Shown here: piece by piece, positions 1-9,295 of the stretch
Numbering within the stretch: the stretch's first letter is position 1
Layout: each line of letters opens with the position of its first letter
Assembly: GCA_963666415.2 (NCBI GenBank)
Contig: CAXXPD010000002.1
Coordinates: 434,001-498,000 of the forward strand
Direction of reading: 5' to 3'
From: Bin87 sp963666415
GTDB lineage: Bacteria; Chloroflexota; Dehalococcoidia; Lucifugimonadales; UBA3495
DNA length: 64,000 nucleotides
Notes under the pieces: generated by a model
Told to the model about the DNA's origin: nothing
The model's input: only the letters and a program-made list of their open reading frames with translations
Databases searched by the model: none
Translations under genes and position numbers: made by a program

Positions 1-287
1 AACAAGGTGTTGCACTTCGTTTGTGAACTTAGGGAACCCAGGAACGTACCGTGGCTACCGCTACCATGCCCAGGCCGGGATCGCCACCCACCTACCTTCG
101 TCGCCACGACAGGTTACACAAAGACCACTCCGGCGAAGGGTTGGCGTGAGGGGGAATTCGGCCCACCGGCGACGGTCCGCCTATGGCGTCGCCCAACCGT
201 AGGGTTTATAGTAAACACCCATTCAGTGCTACTGCTAACCTGCGTCCCTGTCGGCCTGCCGACAGCGCTACGGTGGCCATCGCCGAT
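1..287. other. Region upstream of dnaX, no gene recognised
   Basis: No protein or RNA gene could be supported here. Because an SRP RNA often lies next to dnaX, I looked for its conserved GGAAGGAAGCA-type tetraloop domain on both strands and did not find it. A short perfect inverted repeat (CTGTCGGC / GCCGACAG, 2-nt spacer, 248-265) lies about 22 bases before the dnaX start and could be an operator or leader hairpin, but nothing else supports a role. Confidence 0.3.
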
Positions 288-1997
288 ATGACCTCTCAGG
301 TGTACTACCGCAAATGGCGGCCCAGCCGGTTCAGCGACCTGGCCGGTCAGGAACACGTTACCAACACCCTGCGCCAGGCTATCATGCAGGGCCGGGTCAG
401 CCATAGCTACCTGTTCTGCGGGCCGCGGGGCACCGGCAAGACCACCACCGCCCGCGTGCTGGCCAAGGCCGTCAACTGCGCCAACCCCCAGCAGGGCGAC
501 CCGTGCAACGAGTGCAACCCTTGCACCTCCATCAACGAGGGCCGCAACCTGGACATCATCGAACTGGACGCCGCCAGCAACCGAGGCATTGATGAAATCC
601 GCGATATTCGCGACCGGGTCCACTTCCTGCCCGCCGAAAGCAAGCGCAAGGTCTACATCATCGACGAAGCGCACATGCTCACCGCGCAGGCTTCCAATGC
701 GTTTTTGAAAACACTGGAAGAGCCGCCGCCGCACGTCATCTTCATCCTCTGCACCACCGAAGCCCACAACATCCTGCCCACCATCATCTCCCGCTGCCAG
801 CGTTACGACTTTCGCCGTCTGCCCGGCCAGGTCATTTACGACCGGCTGGCCCATATCACCGACAGCGAAGCGGTGGCCATCGAGCCGGACGCACTCCGCC
901 TGGTGGCCCGCCACGCCGGCGGCTCCCTGCGCGACGCCGAGAACCTGCTGGAACAACTGGTAGTCTCATCCACCGACACCATCAAGGTCAGCACGGTTGA
1001 AGAACTGCTGGGGCTGGGCCGCGACGAAGCCTACCTGGCGCTGGCGCAAAAACTGCTGGCCGGCGACACTCCCGGCGCGCTGTCCGCAATCAACGAGGCC
1101 GTCTGGGAAGGCGTTGACCCGCGCCAGATGCACCGCCAGACGCTGGAACTGCTGCGATCTGCGCTGCTGGTTTCCTGGAACGCCGCCGACACGCTGGATC
1201 TGCCGGACGACGTGCTGGCCGCGATCCGGGCTACGGTGCAGCAAACCGACCAGTCCCGCATCCTGCGCGCCGTTCGCATCTGGGCCGAGGCCAACCTGCG
1301 CTACGATGCTCCCGCCTCGCTGCCGCTGGAGGTCGCCGCCGCCGAGATTGGACGTGAGGAACCTGCCGCCGAACCCGTTTCACCAGCGGCGCAGCGGGCG
1401 ACACCGGCGGACCCAGCCCGGCGCCCGCCTGCGCAGCAACGTCCGCCACAACAGCGTCCGCCACCGGAACGCCCGGCGCCAACTTCGCCATCGCAGCAAC
1501 GCCCGCCATCGCAACAACGCCCAGCGTCGCAACCGTCCGAGCAACCAGCCCCTGGCCGACCGCCGGCCCGTGAGCCCGCGACTCCTGGCGTTCCGGCGGC
1601 GACTCCCGGCAGCGTGCAGGAACGGTGGGAGCAGGCCGTCCGCGAGTTGAGCCGCACCAAGGGCAACAAGTACAGCCTCGGCGCGCTGCTGCGGGATTGC
1701 CGGTCCGACCAGGTGAAAATGTCGGACGATGGCAACTCGCTCGTGCTGCCCTTCCGGAATGCCGCCAACCTGGATCGTATGCAGGAAGAACTGTCCGACC
1801 CAAGGGTTCGTGATACCATCGAGACGGCGATTGAGCAGTCGTTCGGTACTCGCCATCCATTTGAGGTAACATTGGCCAACGGCAGCAACGACGGAGCACG
1901 GCCGGCCCGCAGTTCCGTGCAGGAAAGCCATCTCGTCCGCACCGCCATCGGCCTGGGTGCGCGTATCGTCGAAGACCAACAGGAGACGCCCAACTAA
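288..1997 (+). CDS. dnaX: DNA polymerase III subunit gamma/tau
   Basis: Clamp-loader AAA+ ATPase that loads the beta sliding clamp. The start at 288 gives the family opening MTSQVYYRKWRPSRF (569 residues); an upstream in-frame codon would add an unconserved leader. Walker A GPRGTGKT is at residues 45-52. The zinc-module cysteines are at 64, 73, 76 and 79 (C-x8-C-x2-C-x2-C). Walker B IIDEAH and sensor motif ISRCQRYDF follow. After about residue 360 comes a Pro/Gln/Arg-rich linker with repeated QQRPP-like units, then a conserved C-terminal domain, as in tau. I saw no obvious slippery run for a separate gamma form. ybaB begins 2 bases after the stop, and recR/recO follow, the classic dnaX-ybaB-recR order. 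Confidence 0.96.
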   Translation: MTSQVYYRKWRPSRFSDLAGQEHVTNTLRQAIMQGRVSHSYLFCGPRGTGKTTTARVLAKAVNCANPQQGDPCNECNPCTSINEGRNLDIIELDAASNRGIDEIRDIRDRVHFLPAESKRKVYIIDEAHMLTAQASNAFLKTLEEPPPHVIFILCTTEAHNILPTIISRCQRYDFRRLPGQVIYDRLAHITDSEAVAIEPDALRLVARHAGGSLRDAENLLEQLVVSSTDTIKVSTVEELLGLGRDEAYLALAQKLLAGDTPGALSAINEAVWEGVDPRQMHRQTLELLRSALLVSWNAADTLDLPDDVLAAIRATVQQTDQSRILRAVRIWAEANLRYDAPASLPLEVAAAEIGREEPAAEPVSPAAQRATPADPARRPPAQQRPPQQRPPPERPAPTSPSQQRPPSQQRPASQPSEQPAPGRPPAREPATPGVPAATPGSVQERWEQAVRELSRTKGNKYSLGALLRDCRSDQVKMSDDGNSLVLPFRNAANLDRMQEELSDPRVRDTIETAIEQSFGTRHPFEVTLANGSNDGARPARSSVQESHLVRTAIGLGARIVEDQQETPN

Positions 1998-1999
1998 TT

Positions 2000-2317
2000 A
2001 TGATGAATCGCAAAATGATGCGGCAGGCCCAGCAATTGCAGAACCGGCTGGCCAAGGTGCAGCAGGAACTGGAAGAGCTTACCGTGGAAGGCTCCGCTGG
2101 CGGTGGCGTGGTTCGCGTGACCATGAACGGCCGCCAGGAAGTGTCGGAGGTGGTCATCGAGCCGGAGGCTGCCCCGACTCTTGACCAGGAAGACATCGAC
2201 CTTCTGCAAGACCTGGTGGCCGCTGCCGTCAACGACGCGTCGGCACGCACCCAGCAGATGGCCGCCGAAAAGATGAACGCCGTAACCGGCGGGCTGAACA
2301 TACCGGGCCTCACCTAA
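2000..2317 (+). CDS. ybaB: YbaB/EbfC family nucleoid-associated protein
   Basis: 105 residues, the usual YbaB/EbfC length. An N-terminal coiled-coil-like helix (MMRQAQQLQNRLAKVQQELE) is followed by the conserved beta region GVVRVTMNGRQEVSEV and a C-terminal helix ending in a GLNIPGL-like tail. Family members bind DNA as dimers and affect nucleoid structure. The gene starts 2 bases after dnaX ends and lies directly before recR, its conserved position, so co-transcription with dnaX and recR is likely. Confidence 0.93.
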   Translation: MMNRKMMRQAQQLQNRLAKVQQELEELTVEGSAGGGVVRVTMNGRQEVSEVVIEPEAAPTLDQEDIDLLQDLVAAAVNDASARTQQMAAEKMNAVTGGLNIPGLT

Positions 2318-2318
2318 C

Positions 2319-2348
2319 CGGCGCGGTCGGTTCCGGCGCGGTCGGTTC
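2319..2348. repeat. Two tandem copies of a 15-bp unit
   Basis: CGGCGCGGTCGGTTC occurs twice back to back immediately after the ybaB stop codon, with a third imperfect start after it. It lies in the short gap before recR. No function is evident; it may be simple slippage. Confidence 0.6.
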
Positions 2349-2412
2349 CGACGCGAGCAAACCAGTTGCGTTGCCGCCGCCCCCACGCGGGCCGCGTTGG
2401 TCAGGAACTAAT

Positions 2413-3036
2413 ATGCTTGGTCAGCCCACTTCGGGCACCACCCGCTCCCTCAGCCAGCTCATTGAGGCGCTGCATCAGTTGCCCGGCATCGGCCCAAAGA
2501 GCGCACAGCGGATTGCCTACTACATCGCGCAGATTCCCACCGACGACGCCCGGGCGCTGGCCGACGCCATCATCGCGGTCAAAGACCTGATCCTCTTCTG
2601 CGATGAGTGCCGCAACCTGACCGATGCCTCCCCCTGCGACATCTGCGCCAACCCGCATCGCAACCGCGAGCAGATTTGCGTCGTTGAAGAGTCGCGAGAC
2701 CTGGTGGCGCTGGAACGGACTCGTGCCTACCGGGGCGTGTACCACGTGCTGCACGGAGTCCTGTCGCCGCTGAACGGCGTTGGCCCCGAGGACATCCACC
2801 TGCCTCAACTGTTTTCGCGCCTGGAAAACACCAGCGACCCATTCCAGGAATTGATTGTTGCCACCAACCCAACCCTGGAGGGCGATGCCACCGCCGACTT
2901 CATCCATCGCCGGCTGGCCGACACTGGCATCAACATCACCCGGCTGGCTCGCGGGCTTCCAGTGGGCGGCACGCTGGAATTTGCCGACGACACCACGCTG
3001 ACCCGCGCCCTGGCCGGACGCAGCGCGCTGGAATGA
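2413..3036 (+). CDS. recR: Recombination mediator RecR
   Basis: Acts with RecO (and RecF, found at the window end) to load RecA on gapped DNA. The start at 2413 gives 207 residues, close to the usual 200; a longer frame from 2371 adds an unconserved leader. Helix-hairpin-helix LPGIGPKSAQRIAYYI is at residues 23-38. A zinc finger CDEC...CDIC is at about 63-78. The Toprim domain begins ICVVEESRDLVALE, and the C-terminus GLPVGGTLEFADDTTLTRAL is typical. The stop overlaps the recO start (ATGA). Confidence 0.96.
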   Translation: MLGQPTSGTTRSLSQLIEALHQLPGIGPKSAQRIAYYIAQIPTDDARALADAIIAVKDLILFCDECRNLTDASPCDICANPHRNREQICVVEESRDLVALERTRAYRGVYHVLHGVLSPLNGVGPEDIHLPQLFSRLENTSDPFQELIVATNPTLEGDATADFIHRRLADTGINITRLARGLPVGGTLEFADDTTLTRALAGRSALE

Positions 3037-3800
3037 CCATGACGCTGCCCCGAACTTACCGCGCCGTGGCCCTCACGCTGCGCAAACGTGTGATGGGCGA
3101 AGCAGATGTCATTTCGACGCTGCTGACGCGGGAGCACGGCAAGCTGGAGGTGGTGGCCCGCGGCGCCCGCCGTCTCACCAGCAAACTGATGGGTCACTTT
3201 GAGCCGCTGACCCTGCTCCGGATATCGCTCGTCCGCGGTCGTTCGCTGGATATCGTCAGTGAGGCCGAGGTGGTTACCGCCTTCAACTCGGTCAAAACCG
3301 ACTACCGTACCACCGCGCGCGCGCTGTACGTGGCCGAACTCGTGGATGGCTTCAGCCCTCTCGCATCAGCCAACCCTGAACTGTTCGACCTGACCCTGCA
3401 AACCCTGTCCGCCATCGGCGCCGACCCAACGTCGGAACTGCCCCTGCGCTACTTTGACCTGCACCTGCTAAACCGGTCCGGGTTCCTGCCCGAGCTGTAC
3501 AACTGCATCGACTGCGGCACCGAGCTGGAACCCGATCAGCACCGGTTCGCGGCCCGTGCCGGCGGGACGTTGTGTCCAAATTGCATTCCCGCCGACGCCA
3601 TAGCGCGGCCCCTGTCGCTGCCGGCCCTCAAGGTTCTGCGCCTGCTGCACCGCACTCCCCGGGCCGACCGGTTGCCGGACATTCACGTACCGCCCGCCGT
3701 GCAGGACGAGGTCAACAGCATCCTGTCTGGCAGCGTCGAGTACTGGCTGGATCGGCAAGTTAACTCCAGAAAATTCCTTGACGCAACAAAATTAGCCTGA
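3033..3800 (+). CDS. recO: DNA repair protein RecO
   Basis: 255 residues. An N-terminal OB-fold region (TYRAVALTLRKR...DVISTLLTREHGKLEVVARGAR) is followed by a helical domain and a C-x2-C...C-x2-C zinc site (CIDC at about 153, CPNC at about 178). It anneals single strands and partners RecR in RecA loading. The ATG at 3033 overlaps the recR TGA; a second ATG two codons on is an alternative start. Translational coupling to recR is likely. Confidence 0.94.
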   Translation: MTMTLPRTYRAVALTLRKRVMGEADVISTLLTREHGKLEVVARGARRLTSKLMGHFEPLTLLRISLVRGRSLDIVSEAEVVTAFNSVKTDYRTTARALYVAELVDGFSPLASANPELFDLTLQTLSAIGADPTSELPLRYFDLHLLNRSGFLPELYNCIDCGTELEPDQHRFAARAGGTLCPNCIPADAIARPLSLPALKVLRLLHRTPRADRLPDIHVPPAVQDEVNSILSGSVEYWLDRQVNSRKFLDATKLA

Positions 3801-4020
3801 AACTCGCCTCGCCATTTGTTGAACCACCGAAGCCAAAAGGATTACAACGTCGTTGATTACCCAGGTGATTCACTGCGGCCGTAACCTCGTAGTTTAGCGG
3901 GAACGTCGCAGTTTTTCTGAGACAGCATCAAACCCTTCGCGCCGGTACGCTGCGGTCGGCGCGGCCACCTTGCGACAACCGGTGGCGTTCCGGCGTTGGG
4001 TTGACACACAGAGGCCATAG
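3801..4020. other. Intergenic region between recO and accC
   Basis: No gene seen. It contains a TTGACA hexamer (4001-4006), but it lies only 15 bases before the accC start and no -10 box sits at the right distance, so I do not call a promoter. Confidence 0.4.
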
Positions 4021-5601
4021 ATGTTCAACAAAGTACTGGTTGCCAACCGGGGCGAAATTGCCGCCCGAATCATCCGCACTTGCCGGCGCATCGGAGTTGC
4101 CACCGTCGCCGTCTATTCCGAAGCCGACGCCGGCACCGCTCACACCCGGCTGGCCGACGAATCGGTGTGCATTGGCAGCGCGGCGGCGTCTGAATCATAT
4201 CTGAATATTGACTCGGTGCTGGCCGCCTGCCGCGACACCGGCGCTGAGGCCGTCCATCCTGGTTACGGGTTCCTGTCGGAAAACTCTGAACTGGCCCGCC
4301 GCTGCAAAGCCGACGGCATCGTGTTCATCGGCCCCGGCGAGGAGGTGCTGAACCAGATGGCCGACAAGCTTTCGGCCCGACGTGTCGCACGCAAGTCCGG
4401 CTTGCCCGTGATGCCTGGTACGGAAGAGCCGGTGAAAGACGAGGAGGCAATCAACAAAGCCTGGGAACTGGGTTTCCCAATGATGGTAAAAGCCACGGCG
4501 GGCGGCGGCGGTATAGGCATCCACGTGGTGCACACCATGGCCGAGCTGGAACCCATCATCGAAAGGACCCGCAAAGCCGCTCTGGCCGCCTTTGCTGACG
4601 CCAGCCTCTTTTACGAACGCTACCTGCAGGGCGCATCGCACATCGAGGTGCAGCTCATCGCCGACCAGTACGGCAACGTTTTGCACCTGTTTGAGCGAGA
4701 CTGCTCCATACAGCGTCGCAACCAGAAGCTCATCGAGGAAACGCCGGCCTCCAGTAAATTGTCCGACGAAGTGCGCGGGCAAATTGGGCGCCTGTCCCGC
4801 CAGCTGGGACGGGAAATCGGCTACACCAACGCCGGCACCGTTGAGTTCCTGGTTACTCCCGACGGACACTTCTACTTTCTCGAAATGAACCCCCGATTGC
4901 AGGTGGAGCACGGCATCACCGAGTTGCTCACCGGCCAGGACATCGTGGAGTTGCAGCTCCAGTCCGCGGCCGGCATTCCCTTTGCTCAACGCCAGCGCGA
5001 CATCCACCGCAACGGACACGCGATCGAAGCGCGGGTGTATCCGGAAGACCCGGACACCTGCCTGCCCAACGTCGGCGTCGTTATCGACCTTCACCTTCCC
5101 GAAGGCGACCACATCCGGGTGGACACCGCGCTCGGCATCGGGTACGAGGTTTCACTGCACTACGAACCGTTGTTGGCCAAGGTAATGGCCTGGGGCCCGG
5201 ATCGCGCCACTGCCATCTCCAGGCTGGATTCCGCGCTGGCCGACTTCCGGCTGGAGGGCGTTACCACCAACATACCGCTGCTGCGGGATGTGCTGGCCAG
5301 CGACGAGTTTTCGTCCGGCAACTACAACACCGGCAGCCTGGCGCAGATTCTGGAACGCCGGCAGCGGGCTCATCGCTCCGGTGAAAACGGCAACGGCGTG
5401 TCGAGCAACGGGCGCCAGAACGGGTATAATCCTGACCTGGCGCAGAATCCCCGAGCCTTGGCTGCCGCCATTGGAGCGGCCGTACTGGCGGCACAGGCCG
5501 ACCAGCAGGCTGCCAATGCTTCTCCGGAAACCGCCAGCTCCCGGTGGCGGACCCAAGGACGGCGGGAACTGTTCCGCTCACGGCTCGGGAGCGCAATCTA
5601 A
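4021..5601 (+). CDS. accC: Biotin carboxylase subunit of an acyl-CoA carboxylase
   Basis: ATP-dependent carboxylation of biotin on the carrier protein encoded next door. The N-terminus MFNKVLVANRGEIAARII is canonical. ATP-grasp glycine loop KATAGGGGIGIHVV is at about 157-170, HIEVQ at 207-211, ERDCSIQRRNQKLIEE at 225-240, and EMNPRLQVEH at 288-297 (followed by Gly where Pro is usual). At 526 residues it is longer than the usual ~450: after about residue 455 there is an Asn/Gly-rich linker and an Ala-rich tail with no recognised domain. No carboxyltransferase gene is nearby, so the acyl-CoA substrate (acetyl-, propionyl- or methylcrotonyl-CoA) cannot be told from the window. Confidence 0.93.
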   Translation: MFNKVLVANRGEIAARIIRTCRRIGVATVAVYSEADAGTAHTRLADESVCIGSAAASESYLNIDSVLAACRDTGAEAVHPGYGFLSENSELARRCKADGIVFIGPGEEVLNQMADKLSARRVARKSGLPVMPGTEEPVKDEEAINKAWELGFPMMVKATAGGGGIGIHVVHTMAELEPIIERTRKAALAAFADASLFYERYLQGASHIEVQLIADQYGNVLHLFERDCSIQRRNQKLIEETPASSKLSDEVRGQIGRLSRQLGREIGYTNAGTVEFLVTPDGHFYFLEMNPRLQVEHGITELLTGQDIVELQLQSAAGIPFAQRQRDIHRNGHAIEARVYPEDPDTCLPNVGVVIDLHLPEGDHIRVDTALGIGYEVSLHYEPLLAKVMAWGPDRATAISRLDSALADFRLEGVTTNIPLLRDVLASDEFSSGNYNTGSLAQILERRQRAHRSGENGNGVSSNGRQNGYNPDLAQNPRALAAAIGAAVLAAQADQQAANASPETASSRWRTQGRRELFRSRLGSAI

Positions 5602-5622
5602 CAACTTGGCGAAAATGGCAGC

Positions 5623-6057
5623 GTGACAACTATAAGGGTACGCATCGGCGACCAATGGTACACCGTCGAAGTTGGCGACCTCACCGAGTCGCCCGTCGAG
5701 GTTACCGTTGACGGCGAATCCTTCCTGATCGACATTGAAGTTGCCAGCGGCCCAGTGCCCCCGCGAAGGGGACGGCCCGCCGGCGGATTGAACGTACCCG
5801 AAGCGCCTACGCCCGGTCGGGCTGGTTCCTTCGGAGCCGTCAATGATGACATCCTGCGTTCCCCGATGCCGGGCCGGGTAATGTCGGTGCTGGTGCGTCC
5901 CGGCGATGCAGTGTCCGCCGGCGACGAAGTGTGCGTTGTGGAAGCGATGAAAATGGAGCAAAGCATCCTGGCCCACCGCGACGGCATCGTAAAAACCGTA
6001 TTCGTCCAACCCCTCGACTCCGTAAACGCCAACGACCCCCTGGTAGAGCTCGAGTAA
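5623..6057 (+). CDS. Biotin carboxyl carrier protein
   Basis: 144 residues with a GTG start. The C-terminal biotinyl domain runs from about residue 78 (LRSPMPGRVMSVLVRPGD) and carries the biotin-accepting lysine in EAMKMEQS (Lys110). The N-terminal half resembles the BT domain found in multi-subunit or fused acyl-CoA carboxylases, joined by a Pro/Arg-rich hinge. It lies 21 bases after accC, so the two very probably form a carboxylase subcomplex. Confidence 0.9.
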   Translation: MTTIRVRIGDQWYTVEVGDLTESPVEVTVDGESFLIDIEVASGPVPPRRGRPAGGLNVPEAPTPGRAGSFGAVNDDILRSPMPGRVMSVLVRPGDAVSAGDEVCVVEAMKMEQSILAHRDGIVKTVFVQPLDSVNANDPLVELE

Positions 6058-6060
6058 CCT

Positions 6061-6093
6061 CCTCTCCCTCGATGGGAGAAAGCCAGGGTGAGG
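6061..6093. repeat. CCCTCTCCC-type palindromic repeat
   Basis: One copy of a dispersed motif of the form CCTCTCCC...GGGAGA..GGGTGAGG in the accC/BCCP-uvrA gap. The first two arms are complementary and can form a hairpin. Other copies are listed separately. Confidence 0.7.
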
Positions 6094-6147
6094 ACGAACT
6101 CACGTCCTCACTCAGAAATCCGGGGTGAGCAGCGTCCCATCAGGTGG

Positions 6148-6153
6148 TAGAAT
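6148..6153 (+). promoter_or_regulatory. Candidate -10 box of uvrA
   Basis: TAGAAT ends 9 bases before the uvrA ATG. A start site about 7 bases downstream would leave a 0-3-base leader, and no Shine-Dalgarno sequence is seen. nadE and pcrA show the same layout, which supports near-leaderless transcripts. No convincing -35 box. Confidence 0.5.
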
Positions 6154-6162
6154 TGGGTTGTT

Positions 6163-9100
6163 ATGCCTCAGGACGTCATCTACATCAAGGGTGCCCGCGA
6201 GCACAACCTCAAAAATATCGACGTAACCATCCCCCGCGACCGGCTGGTGGTGATTACCGGCGTGTCGGGTTCGGGCAAAAGCAGCCTGGCGTTTGACACC
6301 ATCTATGCGGAGGGGCAACGGCGCTACGTAGAATCGCTGTCCGCCTACGCCCGCCAGTTCCTGGGCCGCATGGACAAGCCCGATGTCGACTACATCGAAG
6401 GCCTGTCGCCGGCTATTTCCATCGACCAGAAGGGCGTGTCCCACAACCCCCGCTCCACGGTGGGTACGGTAACCGAGATTTACGACTACCTGCGGCTGCT
6501 GTTCGCTCGGGTGGGCAAGCCCCACTGCCCCAAGTGCGGCAATCCGGTGGCCAGGCAAACCGTCCAGCAGATTGTGGATGCCATCCTGAACCTGCCGGAA
6601 TCCTCGCGCATTACGCTGCTGGCGCCCAAGATTCGGCGCAAGAAGGGCGAGCACAAGGAGGTGTTCGAGGCGGCACGACGGGGCGGCTTCGTGCGCATGC
6701 GCGTCAACGACGAGGTGATGCTGGTTGAAGACACCGACACGCTGACCCTGGACAAGCAGAAGTGGCACTACATCGACATCGTCGTGGACCGCCTCATCAT
6801 CCGCAGCGACACCGAAGCCAGCCGCGTAACCGAATCGGTAGAAACCGCCCTGCGCGAAGGCGAGGGTGTGCTCACCGTGGCCCGTGAGGGGGAAGACGAC
6901 CTGGTGTTCAGCGAGCAGTTCGCCTGCGTCGCGTGTGGTGTCAGCCTCCTCGAGATTGAACCGCGCACCTTCAGCTTCAACAGCCCCCACGGCGCCTGCT
7001 CCACCTGCACCGGCCTGGGCTACCAGCTGGAAGTTGATGCGTCCATGGTCATACAGAATCGCTCGCTGTCGCTGCTGGAAGGAGCGGTGGTTCCGTGGGC
7101 ACGCTCCGGAGCGGCCAACGCCTGGTACGCCAGCATGATGGAAGGGGTGGCCAGGGAGTTTGATTTCTCGCCGGAGGTTCCGGTGCGCGAACTGACCGAA
7201 GAGCAGGTCAACGTCATACTCTTCGGCGCCGGCAAGCGTCAGGTGCAAGTGCGCCACCGCACCGGTCGGGGTCGCACCTACACTTGGAACACCACCTACG
7301 AAGGTGTCATCCCCAACCTCCAGCGCCGCTACCGGGACACCGAATCCGACCATACCCGCAGCGAGATTGAGCGGTATATGGCCCAGCGTTCCTGCCGCTC
7401 CTGCGACGGTGCCCGGCTGCGCCCCGAGGCTTTGGGCGTGCTGGTTTGCGGGCAGAACATAATGGAAGTTACCAGCCTCACCATCGGTCGGGGCCTGCAG
7501 TGGATTCGCAGCATCAAACCGGATGCCGAGCCATCAGCCAACGGCGCGGTCAACGGGCACAACAGCGCCAACGGCCACGAACCCTCCGATGCACCCGTCG
7601 CCGCCGGGGAGAGCACGGTAAAAACCGGAAAGAAGCCCAGAACTCGCCGCACTCGCCAGAACGGTCAGCGTCCCGCCGGCCCCACCACGCTCACGCAGCG
7701 GGACATGACCATCGCCGACCAGATTCTGAAGGAGATTGAGGGCCGGCTCCACTTCCTGGACAGCATTGGGTTGGACTATGTAACCATGAGCCGCGCTGCG
7801 CGCACCCTCTCCGGTGGCGAGGCCCAGCGGGTTCGCCTGGCCACCCAGATTGGCAGCGGGCTGACCGGCGTACTGTACGTTTGCGACGAACCCACCGTTG
7901 GCCTGCACCCTCACGATGACCACCGTCTGATTGGCACCCTGACCCGCCTGCGCGATATGGGCAACACCGTCATCGTGGTGGAGCACGACGACGCCATGAT
8001 GCGCGCCGCCGACTATATCGTTGATCTCGGCCCGGGTGCCGGCGAGCATGGTGGTCACATCGTGGCGACCGGCGACGTGGCCGCGGTCATGAACAACGAG
8101 GCCTCCCTCACCGGCGCCTACCTCAGTGGACGCAAGCGCATCCCCACGCCCGAGGAACGCCGGCCCGGCAACGGCCTGTCCATCTCCGTTACCGGCGCGC
8201 GCGAGAACAACCTCAAGGGCATAGATGTGGAGTTCCCCCTGGGCCTGCTGACCTGCGTAACCGGCGTGTCCGGCAGCGGCAAGAGTACCCTGGTGTACGA
8301 TATCCTCTACAAGCGTCTGGCCCAGGCCGTCGCCCAGGGTCGCGACCGCCCCGGTGAGCACGACGAAGTTCGTGGCATCGAGCACATCGACAAGGTGGTC
8401 AACATCGACCAGTCGCCCATCGGCCGCACGCCGCGCAGCAATCCGGCGACCTACACCGGCGCCTTCACGCCCATCCGCGAGCTGTTCGCCACGCTGCCCG
8501 AGGCGCGCATCCGGGGCTACAAACCCGGTCGTTTCTCGTTCAATGTCAAGGGCGGGCGCTGCGAGTCCTGCCAGGGCGAGGGTTACATCCAGATCGAGAT
8601 GCAGTTCCTGCCCGACGTTACCGTCCCCTGCGAGGTTTGCCAGGGCCGCCGCTACAACCGGGAGGCGCTGGAAGTGCTGCTGCGCGACCAGTCCATCGCC
8701 GACGTACTGGCCATGACCGTGGAAACGGCGCTGGACTTCTTCTGGAACTTCTCGCGCATCAGGACCAAGCTGGAGACGCTTCGGGATGTGGGGTTGGGCT
8801 ACATCCGCCTCGGCCAGCCGGCCACCACGCTGTCCGGTGGCGAGGCGCAACGTGTCAAGCTGGCCACCGAGCTATCCCGCCGCGCTACCGGCCGCACGCT
8901 GTACCTGCTGGACGAACCCACCACCGGCCTGTCCTTCGAGGACTGCGCCGCGCTGCTGCGGGTGCTGCACCGCCTGGTCGACCAGGGCAACTCGGTCCTG
9001 CTCATCGAGCACAACCTGGACCTGATCAAGAACGCCGACTGGGTGATCGATCTTGGCCCCGGCGCTGGAGACCAGGGCGGCAACCTGCTCGCCTGCGGCA

Positions 9101-9198
9101 CGCCCGAGATGCTGGCCCAGGTCGAAGCATCCCACACCGGCCGCTACCTGCGCGAATCGCTAGGCCAAACGGCAGCAGTGGCGGTAAGCGCCGACTGA
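6163..9198 (+). CDS. uvrA: Excinuclease ABC subunit A
   Basis: Damage-recognition ATPase of nucleotide excision repair. Two ABC modules are visible: Walker A GVSGSGKSS at about 33-41 and GVSGSGKST in the second half, with signatures LSGGEAQRVRLATQIGSGL and LSGGEAQRVKLATELSRR. Zinc fingers are HCPKCG, CVACG...CSTC and CESCQGEGY...CEVCQGRR. At 1011 residues it is about 60 longer than usual; the excess is an Asn/Gly- and Lys/Arg-rich insert at about residues 448-510, just before the first ABC signature. uvrB/uvrC are not in the window. Confidence 0.97.
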   Translation: MPQDVIYIKGAREHNLKNIDVTIPRDRLVVITGVSGSGKSSLAFDTIYAEGQRRYVESLSAYARQFLGRMDKPDVDYIEGLSPAISIDQKGVSHNPRSTVGTVTEIYDYLRLLFARVGKPHCPKCGNPVARQTVQQIVDAILNLPESSRITLLAPKIRRKKGEHKEVFEAARRGGFVRMRVNDEVMLVEDTDTLTLDKQKWHYIDIVVDRLIIRSDTEASRVTESVETALREGEGVLTVAREGEDDLVFSEQFACVACGVSLLEIEPRTFSFNSPHGACSTCTGLGYQLEVDASMVIQNRSLSLLEGAVVPWARSGAANAWYASMMEGVAREFDFSPEVPVRELTEEQVNVILFGAGKRQVQVRHRTGRGRTYTWNTTYEGVIPNLQRRYRDTESDHTRSEIERYMAQRSCRSCDGARLRPEALGVLVCGQNIMEVTSLTIGRGLQWIRSIKPDAEPSANGAVNGHNSANGHEPSDAPVAAGESTVKTGKKPRTRRTRQNGQRPAGPTTLTQRDMTIADQILKEIEGRLHFLDSIGLDYVTMSRAARTLSGGEAQRVRLATQIGSGLTGVLYVCDEPTVGLHPHDDHRLIGTLTRLRDMGNTVIVVEHDDAMMRAADYIVDLGPGAGEHGGHIVATGDVAAVMNNEASLTGAYLSGRKRIPTPEERRPGNGLSISVTGARENNLKGIDVEFPLGLLTCVTGVSGSGKSTLVYDILYKRLAQAVAQGRDRPGEHDEVRGIEHIDKVVNIDQSPIGRTPRSNPATYTGAFTPIRELFATLPEARIRGYKPGRFSFNVKGGRCESCQGEGYIQIEMQFLPDVTVPCEVCQGRRYNREALEVLLRDQSIADVLAMTVETALDFFWNFSRIRTKLETLRDVGLGYIRLGQPATTLSGGEAQRVKLATELSRRATGRTLYLLDEPTTGLSFEDCAALLRVLHRLVDQGNSVLLIEHNLDLIKNADWVIDLGPGAGDQGGNLLACGTPEMLAQVEASHTGRYLRESLGQTAAVAVSAD

Positions 9199-9295
9199 CA
9201 CTGACGCGGCGTTTGCCGGCATCCGCCGAGGTCGAGTGCGACACCGCCGGCGCGTCCTCATGGGTACCCACTTTGTCATTGCGAGCCTATTCCCT

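Noticed and set aside
1..287. Possible SRP RNA or other structured RNA before dnaX
   Set aside because: The conserved SRP domain motif is absent on both strands and no known RNA pattern (tmRNA, RNase P, tRNA) could be recognised.
4001..4006. TTGACA as the -35 box of accC
   Set aside because: It is 15 bases before the start codon and no -10 box falls at a usable distance.
4195..5112. Long open frame antisense to accC, and similar ones antisense to uvrA, dnaX and pcrA
   Set aside because: These are shadow frames in GC-rich coding DNA. They lack family motifs, and the sense strand holds unmistakable genes.
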